The notes beneath the pieces are model-generated. The model was not told the origin of the DNA and did not search any database. It was given only the letters and a program-made list of their open reading frames with translations. A DNA stretch of 64,000 nucleotides from CAWDVH01 sp963805705 (lineage in GTDB: Bacteria; Actinomycetota; Actinomycetes; Streptosporangiales; Streptosporangiaceae), in contig CAWDVH010000005.1 of NCBI GenBank assembly GCA_963805705.1, forward strand, positions 186,001-250,000, written 5' to 3'. Below, in pieces: positions 9,258-17,036 of the stretch (the stretch's first letter is position 1; each line of letters begins with the position of its first letter). Both the position numbers and the translations under genes were made by a program.

Positions 9258-9271
9258 AGCCTGTACAGGCT
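9258..9271. promoter_or_regulatory. perfect 14-bp palindrome, probable LacI-family operator
   Basis: AGCCTGTACAGGCT is its own reverse complement and lies in the 171-bp divergent promoter region between the glycosidase and the LacI-type regulator, next to an AT-rich stretch (tctattttattacgatatga). LacI-family regulators bind even-centred palindromes of this length, so this is the best operator candidate for the whole sugar locus. Confidence 0.6.
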
Positions 9272-9325
9272 CTATTTTATTACGATATGAAGATGATGGC
9301 TGAGGCGTGAGATTGGAGCAACCGT

Positions 9326-10384
9326 TTGCCTGACAGGGAAACTGATCCGAAACGGGCCACCATCAGGGACGTCGCGGCGCAAGCCGGCGTCTCGATCGGC
9401 ACTGCCTCCAAGGCCCTCAACGGCCAGGGGAAACTGCGCCCCGAGACCAGGGACCGGGTCGCGGCGGCCGCGCGCCAGCTTGACTTCGCGCCCAACGTCC
9501 TGGCCAGGGGCCTGCTCGCCGGACGAACCTACACCGTGGGCGTGATCACCACCGACAGCTTCGGGCGGTTCAGCATCCCGGTCATGCTCGGCGCCGAGGA
9601 CGCGCTGGGCGCAGGTCAGATCTCGGTCTTCATGTGTGACACCCGCGATGACCCGGCCAGGGAGCGGCAGTACCTGGGGATGCTGCTGAGCCGCCGGGTG
9701 GACGGCCTGATCGTGACTGGTCGGCGGATCGAGCCGCGCAAGAGCATCGGCAAGACGCTGGGCATCCCGGTGGTCTACGCGATGACGCAGTCCCTCGACA
9801 GCGACGAGCCCGCGATCCTGCCCGACGACTACGGCGGCGGCCTGATCGCGGCCCAGCACCTGCTGGCCGGCGGCCGTACCAGGATCGGGCACATTACCGG
9901 CCCTGAGCGCTTTCTGGCCGCACGCAAGCGAGCGGGAGGCTTCTGCGAGGCTCTCGCCACCGCGGGCACGCAATTTTCGCCGAATGACGTCCTGTACGGC
10001 GAGTGGAGCGAGCTGTGGGGCCGCGAGGGCGCCCGTATCCTGCTGCGCAGTTCCCCCGGCGTGGAGGCCATCTTCTGCGGCAGCGACCAGATAGCCCGCG
10101 GCGTCTCCGAAAGCCTGCGCCAGCTCGGCCACCGGGTGCCGGACGACATCGCGGTGGTCGGCTTCGACAACTGGGAGCCCATGGTAGCCGGGGCGGATCC
10201 CCCGCTCACCAGCATCGACATGTGCCTGGAGGACGTCGGGCGGACGGCAGCAGAGCACCTGCTCTCCGCGATCAACGACGAGCCGACGCACGGCGTGCAC
10301 ACCGTGCCGTGCCGGCTGGTCATCCGGAGGTCCACTGATCCTTCCCCTCCCGGCGGCCCGGTCGACGCCGGGTCCAGTAACTAG
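9326..10384 (+). CDS. LacI-family transcriptional regulator
   Basis: A 352-residue repressor. Residues ~11-35 (ATIRDVAAQAGVSIGTASKALNG) are the LacI headpiece and hinge; the rest is a periplasmic-binding-protein-like sensor (GVITTDSFGRFSIPVMLGAEDALG, then GADPPLTSIDMCLEDVGRTAAEHLL). The TTG start at 9326 has GGAG 7 bp upstream. It diverges from the glycosidase and is followed 12 bp later by the importer ATPase, so it probably controls both arms in response to the imported sugar. Confidence 0.93.
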   Translation: MPDRETDPKRATIRDVAAQAGVSIGTASKALNGQGKLRPETRDRVAAAARQLDFAPNVLARGLLAGRTYTVGVITTDSFGRFSIPVMLGAEDALGAGQISVFMCDTRDDPARERQYLGMLLSRRVDGLIVTGRRIEPRKSIGKTLGIPVVYAMTQSLDSDEPAILPDDYGGGLIAAQHLLAGGRTRIGHITGPERFLAARKRAGGFCEALATAGTQFSPNDVLYGEWSELWGREGARILLRSSPGVEAIFCGSDQIARGVSESLRQLGHRVPDDIAVVGFDNWEPMVAGADPPLTSIDMCLEDVGRTAAEHLLSAINDEPTHGVHTVPCRLVIRRSTDPSPPGGPVDAGSSN

Positions 10385-10395
10385 AGGAGGCAACC

Positions 10396-11622
10396 GTGTC
10401 AACGGTGACAATTGAAGGCCTGAGTAAGGTCTACGCGGGCGGCGTCGAAGCGGTCAACGACCTCGACCTGCACGTCGACGACGGCGAGTTCGTCGTGCTG
10501 GTCGGCCCGTCCGGGTGCGGCAAGACGACGGCCCTGCGCATGGTCGCAGGGCTGGAGGAGATCACTTCCGGCACGCTGCGGTTCGGCGGCCGGGTAGTCA
10601 ACGATCTTTCGCCGCGCGAGCGTGACGTCGCCATGGTCTTCCAGAATTACGCGCTCTACCCGCATCTGAGCGTGCACCAGAACATCGGCTTCGCCCTGGC
10701 GAACAGGAAAGTCGCCAAGGCCGAGCGTGACTCGAAGGTACGCGCGGCGGCGGACGTGCTCGGGCTGACCGAGGTACTCGACCGCAGGCCCCGGCACCTG
10801 TCGGGCGGCCAGCGCCAGCGCGTCGCCATGGGCAGGGCGCTCGTGCGCGAGCCCTCGGTCTTCCTGATGGACGAGCCGCTGTCCAACCTGGACGCCAAGC
10901 TCCGGGTCCAGATGCGCTCGGAGGTACTGCGGGTCCACCGGCGGATCGGGGTCGCGACGCTGTATGTCACCCATGACCAGACCGAGGCCATGACCATGGG
11001 CGACCGGGTCGCCGTGCTCCGGGCAGGCGCGCTTCAGCAATGCTCGGCCCCGCGGGAACTCTACGACTCGCCGTCGAACATCTTCGTGGCCACGTTCATC
11101 GGCTCGCCGTCAATGAACCTCTACCGGGCCGCGCTCGAAACCACCGGTGAGTCTGCCACCGTCGTCCTGGGCTCGCAGCGGCTGACGCTCCCGGCGACCA
11201 TCATGCAGCAGAATCCGGGACTCGCCCGTTATCAGGGCCGCGCGGTCATTGCGGGCATCCGGCCCGAGCACCTATCCGACCCGGCTGTCGCCGGCGCGGC
11301 GCCGGAACCGGGCGCGAGCCTCACCTCCACGGTGGACTTCGTCGAGATCCTCGGCAGCGAGCAACTTGTCCATTTCACCATCGACGCGGTCCGGGTCCGC
11401 GATGAAGCGGAGCTGCGGGATCGGACCGGGACCGATCCAGGGACCAGGACCGGGCAAGGCGAGATCGTCGCCGCCTCAGTGGCGGAGGGCGTGGCCAGGA
11501 TCGACCCGCGCTCGCAGATCCGGGCCCGCGACCAGGCGATCTTCAGCGTAGATGTCCAGCAGCTTCATTTCTTCGACCCGGACAGCGGGGATGCGATCGC
11601 GTCGGCCGCCCCTGCGCACTGA
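10396..11622 (+). CDS. sugar ABC transporter ATP-binding protein (MsmX/UgpC-like)
   Basis: A 408-residue ATPase with Walker A GPSGCGKTT near residue 37, signature LSGGQRQR, Walker B FLMDEPLSNLD and a long C-terminal TOBE/regulatory region, as in CUT1 sugar importers. The GTG start follows GAGGAGG. Such ATPases often serve several importers, but its position 12 bp after the LacI gene ties it to the permeases across the divergent promoter. A 20-bp tandem repeat begins at its stop codon. Confidence 0.95.
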   Translation: MSTVTIEGLSKVYAGGVEAVNDLDLHVDDGEFVVLVGPSGCGKTTALRMVAGLEEITSGTLRFGGRVVNDLSPRERDVAMVFQNYALYPHLSVHQNIGFALANRKVAKAERDSKVRAAADVLGLTEVLDRRPRHLSGGQRQRVAMGRALVREPSVFLMDEPLSNLDAKLRVQMRSEVLRVHRRIGVATLYVTHDQTEAMTMGDRVAVLRAGALQQCSAPRELYDSPSNIFVATFIGSPSMNLYRAALETTGESATVVLGSQRLTLPATIMQQNPGLARYQGRAVIAGIRPEHLSDPAVAGAAPEPGASLTSTVDFVEILGSEQLVHFTIDAVRVRDEAELRDRTGTDPGTRTGQGEIVAASVAEGVARIDPRSQIRARDQAIFSVDVQQLHFFDPDSGDAIASAAPAH

Positions 11623-11700
11623 CAGCCAGCGCCGTGCCCTGACAGCCAGCGCCGTGCCCTGACCGCCAGCGCCGTGCCCGGACAGTCAGCACGACACCCT
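11620..11700 (+). repeat. 20-bp tandem repeat starting at the ATPase stop codon
   Basis: The unit gacagccagcgccgtgccct occurs at 11621-11640 and 11641-11660 exactly, at 11661-11680 with two changes and at 11681-11700 with more. The TGA stop (11620-11622) overlaps the first unit. Confidence 0.95.
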
Positions 11701-11761
11701 GACCGTGGTAAGAAGACGCGACGGGCGGCCAGCCATGACTGCGGAAGGGGTGGTCTTGCCT

Positions 11762-12874
11762 ATGAGCACCGGTACGGCCGGCGGGCAGGCTCGCCCCTTG
11801 AGCCGGACAGCTACCGCGATCAAGGACCTGCACCCCGGCTACTTCGCGTTCGTGATGGCTACCGGCATCATCTCGACCGGCACTTTCCTGCTGGGGCCGT
11901 CATGGCTGTCGCGTGCTTTGCTCGCTGCCGCGTCGATCGGGCTGGTCGTGCTCAGCGTTGGGCTGGTGCTCCGGCTGGCCATGTTCCGCTCCAGTGTCGC
12001 GGCCGACATTCGGGCGCCGGAGCGCGTTTTCGGATTCTTCACGATCGTGGCCGGGATCGACGTGCTCGGGGTACGGCTCGGGGCCGCCGGTCATCCGCTG
12101 GCCACGGCGATACTGGGCGGCCTGGCCGCTGTTATCTGGCTCGTGCTGACCTACGGCGTGCCCGCCAGCCTGCTGCTGGCTCGGGAGGGCGACTCGGTTC
12201 TCGGCGGCGTCAACGGCTCCTGGCTGCTGTGGGTGGTTGGTACCCAGTCGTTGTCGGTCGCGGCCTGCGCCCTGGTCCGCGCCTGGCCGTCGCAAGCTGC
12301 GCTGCTGGCGCCGGCCGCCGTCGGGTTGTGGAGCATCGGGCTGGTGCTGTATCTGCTGCTCGTCTCGCTGATCCTGCTGCGGTGGCTGACCGTTGCCATG
12401 ACCCCGCAGACCCTCGGCCCGGCCTACTGGATCCTGATGGGCGCCACGGCGATCACCGTCCTGGCGGGCGCCGGGATCCTGGGCCTTCCCGCGACCCTGC
12501 CGGTCAGCCGGGCGACGTCCGGATTCGTTGAGGGGTTCTCGTTCGCTCTGTGGGCGTTCGGTACCTGGTGGATCCCGCTGCTCATCGTGCTCGGCCTGTG
12601 GCGGTACGTCCGGCGGCACTGGTCGCTCAGCTATGAGCCGACGCTCTGGAGCGTGGTGTTCCCGCTCGGCATGTACGGCGTGGCCACGCTGTCGTTCGGC
12701 AAAGTCGCCCATCTCAGTTTCATGGAACCTCTCAGCCGGTGCATGCTCTGGGTGGCCGTGGCGGCCTGGGTGCTGGTGGCCATCGCGTTCTTGGCCCGGA
12801 TCGGAGGTCGGCCGGCCGAGCCCGCAGCCGGGGCGCCAGGGGCTCCAGCCGATGCGCCAGCCAATGCGGCCTGA
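11762..12874 (+). CDS. TehA/SLAC1-family transporter
   Basis: A ~370-residue membrane protein with about ten hydrophobic segments and the family opening LHPGYFAFVMATGIISTGTFLLG. Members of this voltage-dependent anion channel/TehA family export tellurite-related compounds, dicarboxylates or sulfite; the substrate here is not known. The C-terminal segment SLSYEPTLWSVVFPLGMYGVAT fits the last helices. The ATG at 11762 has a purine-rich GGAAGGGG upstream, but the ATG at 11735 is also possible. It converges with the MarR gene. Confidence 0.85.
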   Translation: MSTGTAGGQARPLSRTATAIKDLHPGYFAFVMATGIISTGTFLLGPSWLSRALLAAASIGLVVLSVGLVLRLAMFRSSVAADIRAPERVFGFFTIVAGIDVLGVRLGAAGHPLATAILGGLAAVIWLVLTYGVPASLLLAREGDSVLGGVNGSWLLWVVGTQSLSVAACALVRAWPSQAALLAPAAVGLWSIGLVLYLLLVSLILLRWLTVAMTPQTLGPAYWILMGATAITVLAGAGILGLPATLPVSRATSGFVEGFSFALWAFGTWWIPLLIVLGLWRYVRRHWSLSYEPTLWSVVFPLGMYGVATLSFGKVAHLSFMEPLSRCMLWVAVAAWVLVAIAFLARIGGRPAEPAAGAPGAPADAPANAA

Positions 12875-12954
12875 CCACCTGGTGTGCCCCGACTGCGGAG
12901 CAATGCAGAGCGAGGGCCATCGCCCCGGCTGGGGATCGGCAAGATCGCCGCCAG

Positions 12955-13506
12955 TCATAGTGCTGACGCCGGGCCGGCATCGCCGCCCTCAGCCGCCCCG
13001 GCTGTAGCCGTGGCCGGATCGGCTTCAGCCGGGCTGTCCCACCGGGCCACGAGCTGGTCGAGAACGGGGGCCAGGTCGTGGAGTTCGTCGAGGTGGGCGG
13101 GCGCCAGCTGGGTCAGCCGCTGCTCGCCGTCGGCGGTGAGCCGGACCCTGGTGATGCGGCCGTCGTCGTCGTCGCCCCACCTCTCCACCAGACCAGCCGT
13201 CTCGGCTCGGTCGACCAGCTCGACGGTGCTGTGATGGCGCAGCAGCAGGTAGCCGGCCAGGTCGCCGACGGTCGGGCCGTGAGCACCGCGGTGCCCCTTG
13301 ACCGCCAGCAGCAGCTGATGCTGGGCCGGGGTTAGTCCGGCCTCGCGCGCCTGGGTCTGGGACCAGTGCTGGAAGCGACGCAGGCTGACGCGGAACGCCA
13401 GCAGATTCTCGTAGTCTTCGCGGGTCAGCTGACGCACATCCCTCACCGTCCGGTTGCAGCTGATGCCTGCCGGCGGCAAGGAGCCGGCGAGCCTGGTGGT
13501 CAGCAT
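12955..13506 (-). CDS. MarR-family transcriptional regulator
   Basis: A protein of up to 183 residues with a MarR winged helix: LTPAQHQLLLAVKGHRGAHGPTVGDLAGYLLLRHHSTVELVDRAETAGLVERWGDDDDGRITRVRLTADGEQRL (DDGR wing). The N-terminal 20 residues before VRDVRQLTREDYENLL are probably not translated, since a GTG lies there at 13446, but neither start has a good ribosome site. The Ala/Asp-rich C-terminal tail is low complexity. Its target may be the palindromes at 14.3-14.5 kb, which is speculative. Confidence 0.85.
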   Translation of the reverse strand: MLTTRLAGSLPPAGISCNRTVRDVRQLTREDYENLLAFRVSLRRFQHWSQTQAREAGLTPAQHQLLLAVKGHRGAHGPTVGDLAGYLLLRHHSTVELVDRAETAGLVERWGDDDDGRITRVRLTADGEQRLTQLAPAHLDELHDLAPVLDQLVARWDSPAEADPATATAGAAEGGDAGPASAL

Positions 13507-13602
13507 AGGCCCGCGTGGCGTGATGACCGTGACATGCGCGGCCGGGTTTTGGCCGGGCCGCCGCGCCCGGCCAGCAGGCGCACGGCCTGCCGTGCCTCCG
13601 GA

Positions 13603-13881
13603 TCAGGAACGCTGGGTGACGGGGCCGGGCGGCAGGGGCGAGGAGTCAGGCGGGGTGACGGGGCCGGGCGGCAGCGGGGAGAAGTCAGGCGGGGTGACGG
13701 GGCCGGGCGGCAGCGGCGAGAAGTCAGGCGGAGTCACGGGGCCGGGCGGCAGCGGCGAGGAGTCAGGCGGGGTGACGGGGCCGGGCGGCAGCGGCGAGGA
13801 GTCAGGCGGAGTCACGGGGCCGGGCGGCAGCGGCGAGTTGGGTCGGCTGGGTCGCATGGTGTTCTCCTTCGGCGGACTCAT
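13603..13881 (-). CDS. possible proline-rich repeat protein
   Basis: A 92-residue frame made almost entirely of the 13-residue repeat PLPPGPVTPPD(S/F)S, encoded by a 39-bp tandem array. Its ATG overlaps the stop of the DUF3040-like gene (ATGA), which would allow translational coupling. There is no ribosome site of its own, and the array is open in other frames on both strands as well, so coding is not certain. If made, it would be an unstructured Pro-rich tail protein. Confidence 0.35.
   Translation of the reverse strand: MSPPKENTMRPSRPNSPLPPGPVTPPDSSPLPPGPVTPPDSSPLPPGPVTPPDFSPLPPGPVTPPDFSPLPPGPVTPPDSSPLPPGPVTQRS
13614..13838. repeat. 39-bp tandem repeat, about 5.7 copies
   Basis: Units begin at 13614, 13653, 13692, 13731, 13770 and 13809 and alternate between gggtgacggggccgggcgg and gagtcacggggccgggcgg openings followed by cagcggcgaggagtcaggcg with small changes. 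There are no unique spacers, so it is a minisatellite and not a CRISPR array. Confidence 0.95.
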
Positions 13882-14195
13882 GGATGGGAGGATCCGGCTG
13901 GCCGGTCTGGCGGTACCTCTGTGGGCGGGTGTTTCCCGGCGGCTCCGGGTGTCGCGGCGGTGCCGGACGTGGAATCACTGCGGCGCGGATGATCAGCTGC
14001 CGGTTCCGGCGGCAGCCAGATGCAGCGCTGGCCCGCATCCGGCTGGCGGCGTGGGACCTGCTCTCGGCCGGGCCTGGCCTCGCTGTTGGTGAGCGGGGCG
14101 AAGGTCGTCAGCAGTGATGCCAGCCGGGGATCGTCACGGCGCAGCGCCTGGCCGATCCTGCGCAGCATCCGCCGGTCGCTGAGGGAGAGAGACAT
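13878..14195 (-). CDS. DUF3040-like N-terminus, atypical C-terminus
   Basis: A 105-residue protein whose first ~40 residues (MSLSLSDRRMLRRIGQALRRDDPRLASLLTTF) resemble the start of actinobacterial DUF3040 proteins. That family normally continues into two membrane segments, which are absent here in all three frames; instead the tail is Pro/Arg-rich. The start is well supported by AGAGGAG 9 bp upstream. It may be a truncated or frameshifted member. It lies at one side of a divergent region with three related palindromes. Confidence 0.55.
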   Translation of the reverse strand: MSLSLSDRRMLRRIGQALRRDDPRLASLLTTFAPLTNSEARPGREQVPRRQPDAGQRCIWLPPEPAADHPRRSDSTSGTAATPGAAGKHPPTEVPPDRPAGSSHP

Positions 14196-14266
14196 CGCAC
14201 AGCTCCTCTGAGGCGCAGAGCCAGTCCGTGATCAGCCTCCGCTGATCACCTAGGTAGGAAGTTTTC

Positions 14267-14281
14267 TATCGTAACACGATA
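14267..14281. promoter_or_regulatory. palindrome copy 1 (ATCGT-N3-RCGAT)
   Basis: TATCGT-AAC-ACGATA, six-base arms around a 3-nt centre, 72 bp upstream of the DUF3040-like start. It is the first of three related palindromes in this divergent region. Confidence 0.6.
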
Positions 14282-14324
14282 TAACTTTAGCCGCAGATGC
14301 GCCTTTGTCAAGCCATCAAGTCAG

Positions 14325-14345
14325 TAATATCGTGAGGCGATATTA
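14325..14345. promoter_or_regulatory. palindrome copy 2 (ATCGT-N3-RCGAT)
   Basis: TAATATCG at 14325-14332 and CGATATTA at 14338-14345 are perfect eight-base arms; the core 14329-14341 fits ATCGT-GAG-GCGAT. It lies in the middle of the 353-bp divergent spacer. Confidence 0.6.
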
Positions 14346-14509
14346 AGTCGTCGGGCTGGGTAGGGCACTCGGACGTGCGGCAGTGCAGGGCACCGATGCT
14401 CGCCTCGCGGCGGGGCTGACCTGCCTGGTACCCAGGCGCATAGGCGCTGGCTGTCACTGCCATGATCACCACCCGCTAGGACGCGATCCAGGATGGCTGG
14501 CTGATTTAT

Positions 14510-14522
14510 ATCGTGATACGAT
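14510..14522. promoter_or_regulatory. palindrome copy 3 (ATCGT-N3-RCGAT)
   Basis: ATCGT-GAT-ACGAT lies 26 bp upstream of the ATG at 14549, in a position where a bound repressor would block the promoter of the EF-Tu-barrel-like gene. Confidence 0.6.
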
Positions 14523-14548
14523 CTAAGTGACCGCAGTCAGGGTGATCT

Positions 14549-14866
14549 ATGAAGCGATACAAGTTCCAGGCCCTGGTCACGCTCGGCCACCCCGCAAAAG
14601 GCGGGCTGGCCGAGATGCCGGGCGGCCAGACACGGCGAATGGTGCTGCGCGCCCAGCACCACCAGACCCACGCCAGCCAGTTCTTCACCGCCCTGGTCAC
14701 AGGCAACGGCGAGAACCGGTCATGGCTGGGAGACGACCACATCATCATGACCGTCGCGCTGGCGGGCGATGACACCAGCGAGTACTTCGACATTGGCGAC
14801 CACTTCGCCCTGTGGCTCGGGAGCGACATCGGCCACGGAGTCGTGACGCGCCGCCTGTTCATCTGA
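14549..14866 (+). CDS. small protein resembling the EF-Tu C-terminal beta-barrel
   Basis: A 105-residue stand-alone protein. The end (FDIGDHFALWLGSDIGHGVVTRRLFI) and the middle (HHQTHASQFFTALVTG, then HIIMTVALAGDD) follow the pattern of EF-Tu domain 3, where the barrel closes with RFAIREGGRTVGAGVVT. There is no GTPase domain, so it cannot be an elongation factor. AGGGTGAT lies just upstream of the ATG. Role unknown; it may bind RNA or a protein partner as the EF-Tu barrel does, but that is speculation. Confidence 0.65.
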   Translation: MKRYKFQALVTLGHPAKGGLAEMPGGQTRRMVLRAQHHQTHASQFFTALVTGNGENRSWLGDDHIIMTVALAGDDTSEYFDIGDHFALWLGSDIGHGVVTRRLFI

Positions 14867-14904
14867 CTCGCCCGAGCCAGCCCCGCCAGTCCTGGGGTCA
14901 CGGA

Positions 14905-16140
14905 TCAGTGGCCGGTGAGCGATTCCAGTGGCGTCTCGGGGTCGCGGAGCGCGTTCTTGTCCACCGGCTGGCCCGCGCGCACCAGCGCCTCGATCGTGTC
15001 GGTGACGTCCCAGACGTTGACGTTCATTCCGGCCAGCACGTGCCCGCCCCCGAGCCAGAATGCGATGAACTCACGCTGGCCGGCGTCGCCGCGGATGATG
15101 ACCTCGTCGTAGCCGTCAGGCTCCACATAGCCGGCGTACTCCATGCCCAGGTCGTACTGGTCGGTGAAGAAGTAGGGCACTCGGTCGTAGGCGACGTCCT
15201 GGCCGAGCATGGCCCGCGCCGCGGCCTGCGGCTGGTGCAGTGCGTTGGCCCAGTGCTCGACCCGGATGTGCTTGCCCAGCAGGGGATGGAACGCGCTGGC
15301 GACGTCCCCGGCCGCGTAGATGTCCGGGTCGGAGGAGCACAGCCGGGCGTCAACCCGGATGCCGTTGCCGGTTTCCAGGCCCGCCGACGAGGCGAGCTGG
15401 CTATTGGGCGTGATCCCGACTCCGGCGATGACCACGTCCGCCTCGATGCGGCTGCCGTCGGCCAGCAGCACGCCGTCGGCCTGGCCGCCGCTGCCGGTGA
15501 TCTCGGCGACCTGCACGCCGCAGCGCAGGTCCACCCCCTGCTCTCGGTGCAAGGTGGCGAAGACCTGGGCGACCTGAGGGCCGAGCACCCGCAGCAGTGG
15601 CAGTTCCGCCATTTCCAGTACGGTCACTTCTATCCCGGCGGCACGGGCCGCGGCCGCGGTCTCCAGGCCGATCCAGCCGGCGCCGATCACCGCGACCCTG
15701 GACGCAGACTGGAAGGCCGCCTTGATCCGGTCGCTGTCTGCGGCGCTTCGCAGGCTGAGCACGCCGTCCAGGCCGGCGCCCGGCACGGGAAGCCGGCGTG
15801 GCGAGGACCCGGTGGCCAGCAGCAGCTTGGCGTAGCCGATCTGGCTGCCATCGGCGAGGCTCACCTCGTGCGCGCCGGGATGGATGGCGGTGACGGCGAC
15901 CCCGAGGCGCAGATCGACCTCGTGCTCGGCGTACCACTGCCGCGGATGGACGTAGATCGTCTCGCGTTCGGCCTTGCCGAGCAGGTAGTCCTTGGACAGC
16001 GCAGGCCGCTCGTAGGGCCGCTCCTGCTCCTCGCCGACCATGACCAGCGGGCCGTCGAAGCCCTCCGCGCGCAGCGTCTCCGCCGCTTTCGCCCCGGCGA
16101 GGCTCGCCCCGACGATGAGGTGTGTGGTGACCGTGGTCAT
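14905..16140 (-). CDS. FAD-dependent NAD(P)H oxidoreductase (ferredoxin reductase type)
   Basis: A 411-residue pyridine-nucleotide-disulfide-fold flavoprotein lacking a redox-active Cys pair, like ferredoxin/rubredoxin reductases of oxygenase systems. Seen are the FAD motif LIVGASLAGAKAAETLR near residue 8, GEEQERPYERPALSKDYL, the NAD motif VAVIGAGWIGLETAAAARAAG and the second FAD motif DIYAAGDVASAFHPLLG, then HWANALHQPQAAARAMLG. The ATG at 16140 has a strong AAAGGAG site and lies 2 bp after the regulator stop, so the two are co-transcribed. Partner ferredoxin and oxygenase are not in this window. Confidence 0.92.
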   Translation of the reverse strand: MTTVTTHLIVGASLAGAKAAETLRAEGFDGPLVMVGEEQERPYERPALSKDYLLGKAERETIYVHPRQWYAEHEVDLRLGVAVTAIHPGAHEVSLADGSQIGYAKLLLATGSSPRRLPVPGAGLDGVLSLRSAADSDRIKAAFQSASRVAVIGAGWIGLETAAAARAAGIEVTVLEMAELPLLRVLGPQVAQVFATLHREQGVDLRCGVQVAEITGSGGQADGVLLADGSRIEADVVIAGVGITPNSQLASSAGLETGNGIRVDARLCSSDPDIYAAGDVASAFHPLLGKHIRVEHWANALHQPQAAARAMLGQDVAYDRVPYFFTDQYDLGMEYAGYVEPDGYDEVIIRGDAGQREFIAFWLGGGHVLAGMNVNVWDVTDTIEALVRAGQPVDKNALRDPETPLESLTGH

Positions 16141-16142
16141 GG

Positions 16143-16903
16143 TCAGCTCCTTTGCTGAGGTACTGGTTGCGCCCGCACGGTTGCGGCTAGCTGGTCGCCG
16201 GCCCGCTCGTGGGCCGGTGGCGGGTCCGCGCCGATCATCACGCAGCAGCATCCCGGCCTTGGGTCGAGGGCCGGATGCAGCCCGCTCGCCCCGAGGCCTG
16301 CGATCAGGCCCTCGATCAGGGCGAGGTTCATGCCGCAGACGATCTTGGTGTGCTCGGCGGCCAGGTGGTGGAACGGGCAGTTGCGCAGCCGGACGGTGCC
16401 GTCCTCGTCGTGCCATGGCTCGTAGCCCTGCTCGCGCAGTGCCGCCGCCGCGGCCTGCCGCGGATCCCCCGGGCTGGCGTCTGCCGCCCGGCGATGCCTT
16501 CCCAGGTCAGCGCCGAGCTGCTGAGCTGCGTCGTGCAGCGCGACCCGGCTCGCACCGGTGTGATCGGCTTCGACGGCCACCGCGAGCAGGCGAGCGGCCA
16601 GCTCGTACTCGCGAGCCGGCACGGTCACCGCGAACTCGCTCCCGGAGCGGGCGTACAGCTTGGCCGGCCGGCCGGCTCCGGGCCGGCCCGGCCCGCGGGC
16701 CGCTGGTAGGAGGCGGTCAGCAGTCCCAGGCTGACCAGCTTGTCCAGGTGATAGGCGGCCAGCGGGCGGCCGATCCCCGTCGCCGTGGCCGCCGCATCCC
16801 GGCCTACCGGCTCGGGGTGGCCGGATACGAAGTCGTACAGGCTGCGGCGCACGGGATCGCCGAGGCTGCCCAGCGCGGCGAGACTGGATTCCTGCTGGCT
16901 CAT
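16143..16903 (-). pseudogene. COG2345-type winged-helix regulator with one frameshift
   Basis: The N-terminal half (MSQQESSLAALGSLGDPVRRSLYDFVSG...GIGRPLAAYHLDKLVSLGLLTASYQRPAGRAG) and the C-terminal half (GRPAKLYARSGSEFAVTVPAREYELAARLLAVAVEAD...) are in different frames. Adding one G near 16680, in a run of CCGG repeats, joins them as GPGAGRPAKLYARS, as expected for the family. The C-terminus has clustered Cys (NCPFHHLAAEH, IVCGMNLAL, PGCCCVMIG) that could bind a metal or Fe-S cluster as in the related SufR; this is inference. It may be a true pseudogene or a single-base sequencing error. Confidence 0.75.
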
Positions 16904-16926
16904 GTGCTAACTCTATCACTAATAAG

Positions 16927-16938
16927 ATTTAATTAAAT
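16927..16938. promoter_or_regulatory. perfect 12-bp AT palindrome upstream of regulator
   Basis: ATTTAATTAAAT lies 24 bp upstream of the frameshifted regulator, inside an AT-rich patch (16908-16941) that stands out against the GC-rich surroundings. It is a candidate promoter/operator for the regulator-reductase operon. Confidence 0.45.
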
Positions 16939-17036
16939 TAACGCGATGGGCCGGCCAGTGAGCAGGCAGCTTGCCGGGGGGCGGGCGGGCGGACAAGATA
17001 CAGCTGGCTGGCCGATCACAACGTGCAGGAGGTCCC

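Noticed and set aside
13614..13838. CRISPR array
   Set aside because: Repeats are contiguous 39-bp units without unique spacers and no cas gene is near.
14812..16158. 448-codon plus-strand frame opposite the FAD reductase
   Set aside because: Antisense shadow; the reductase has a strong ribosome site and complete FAD and NAD motifs.
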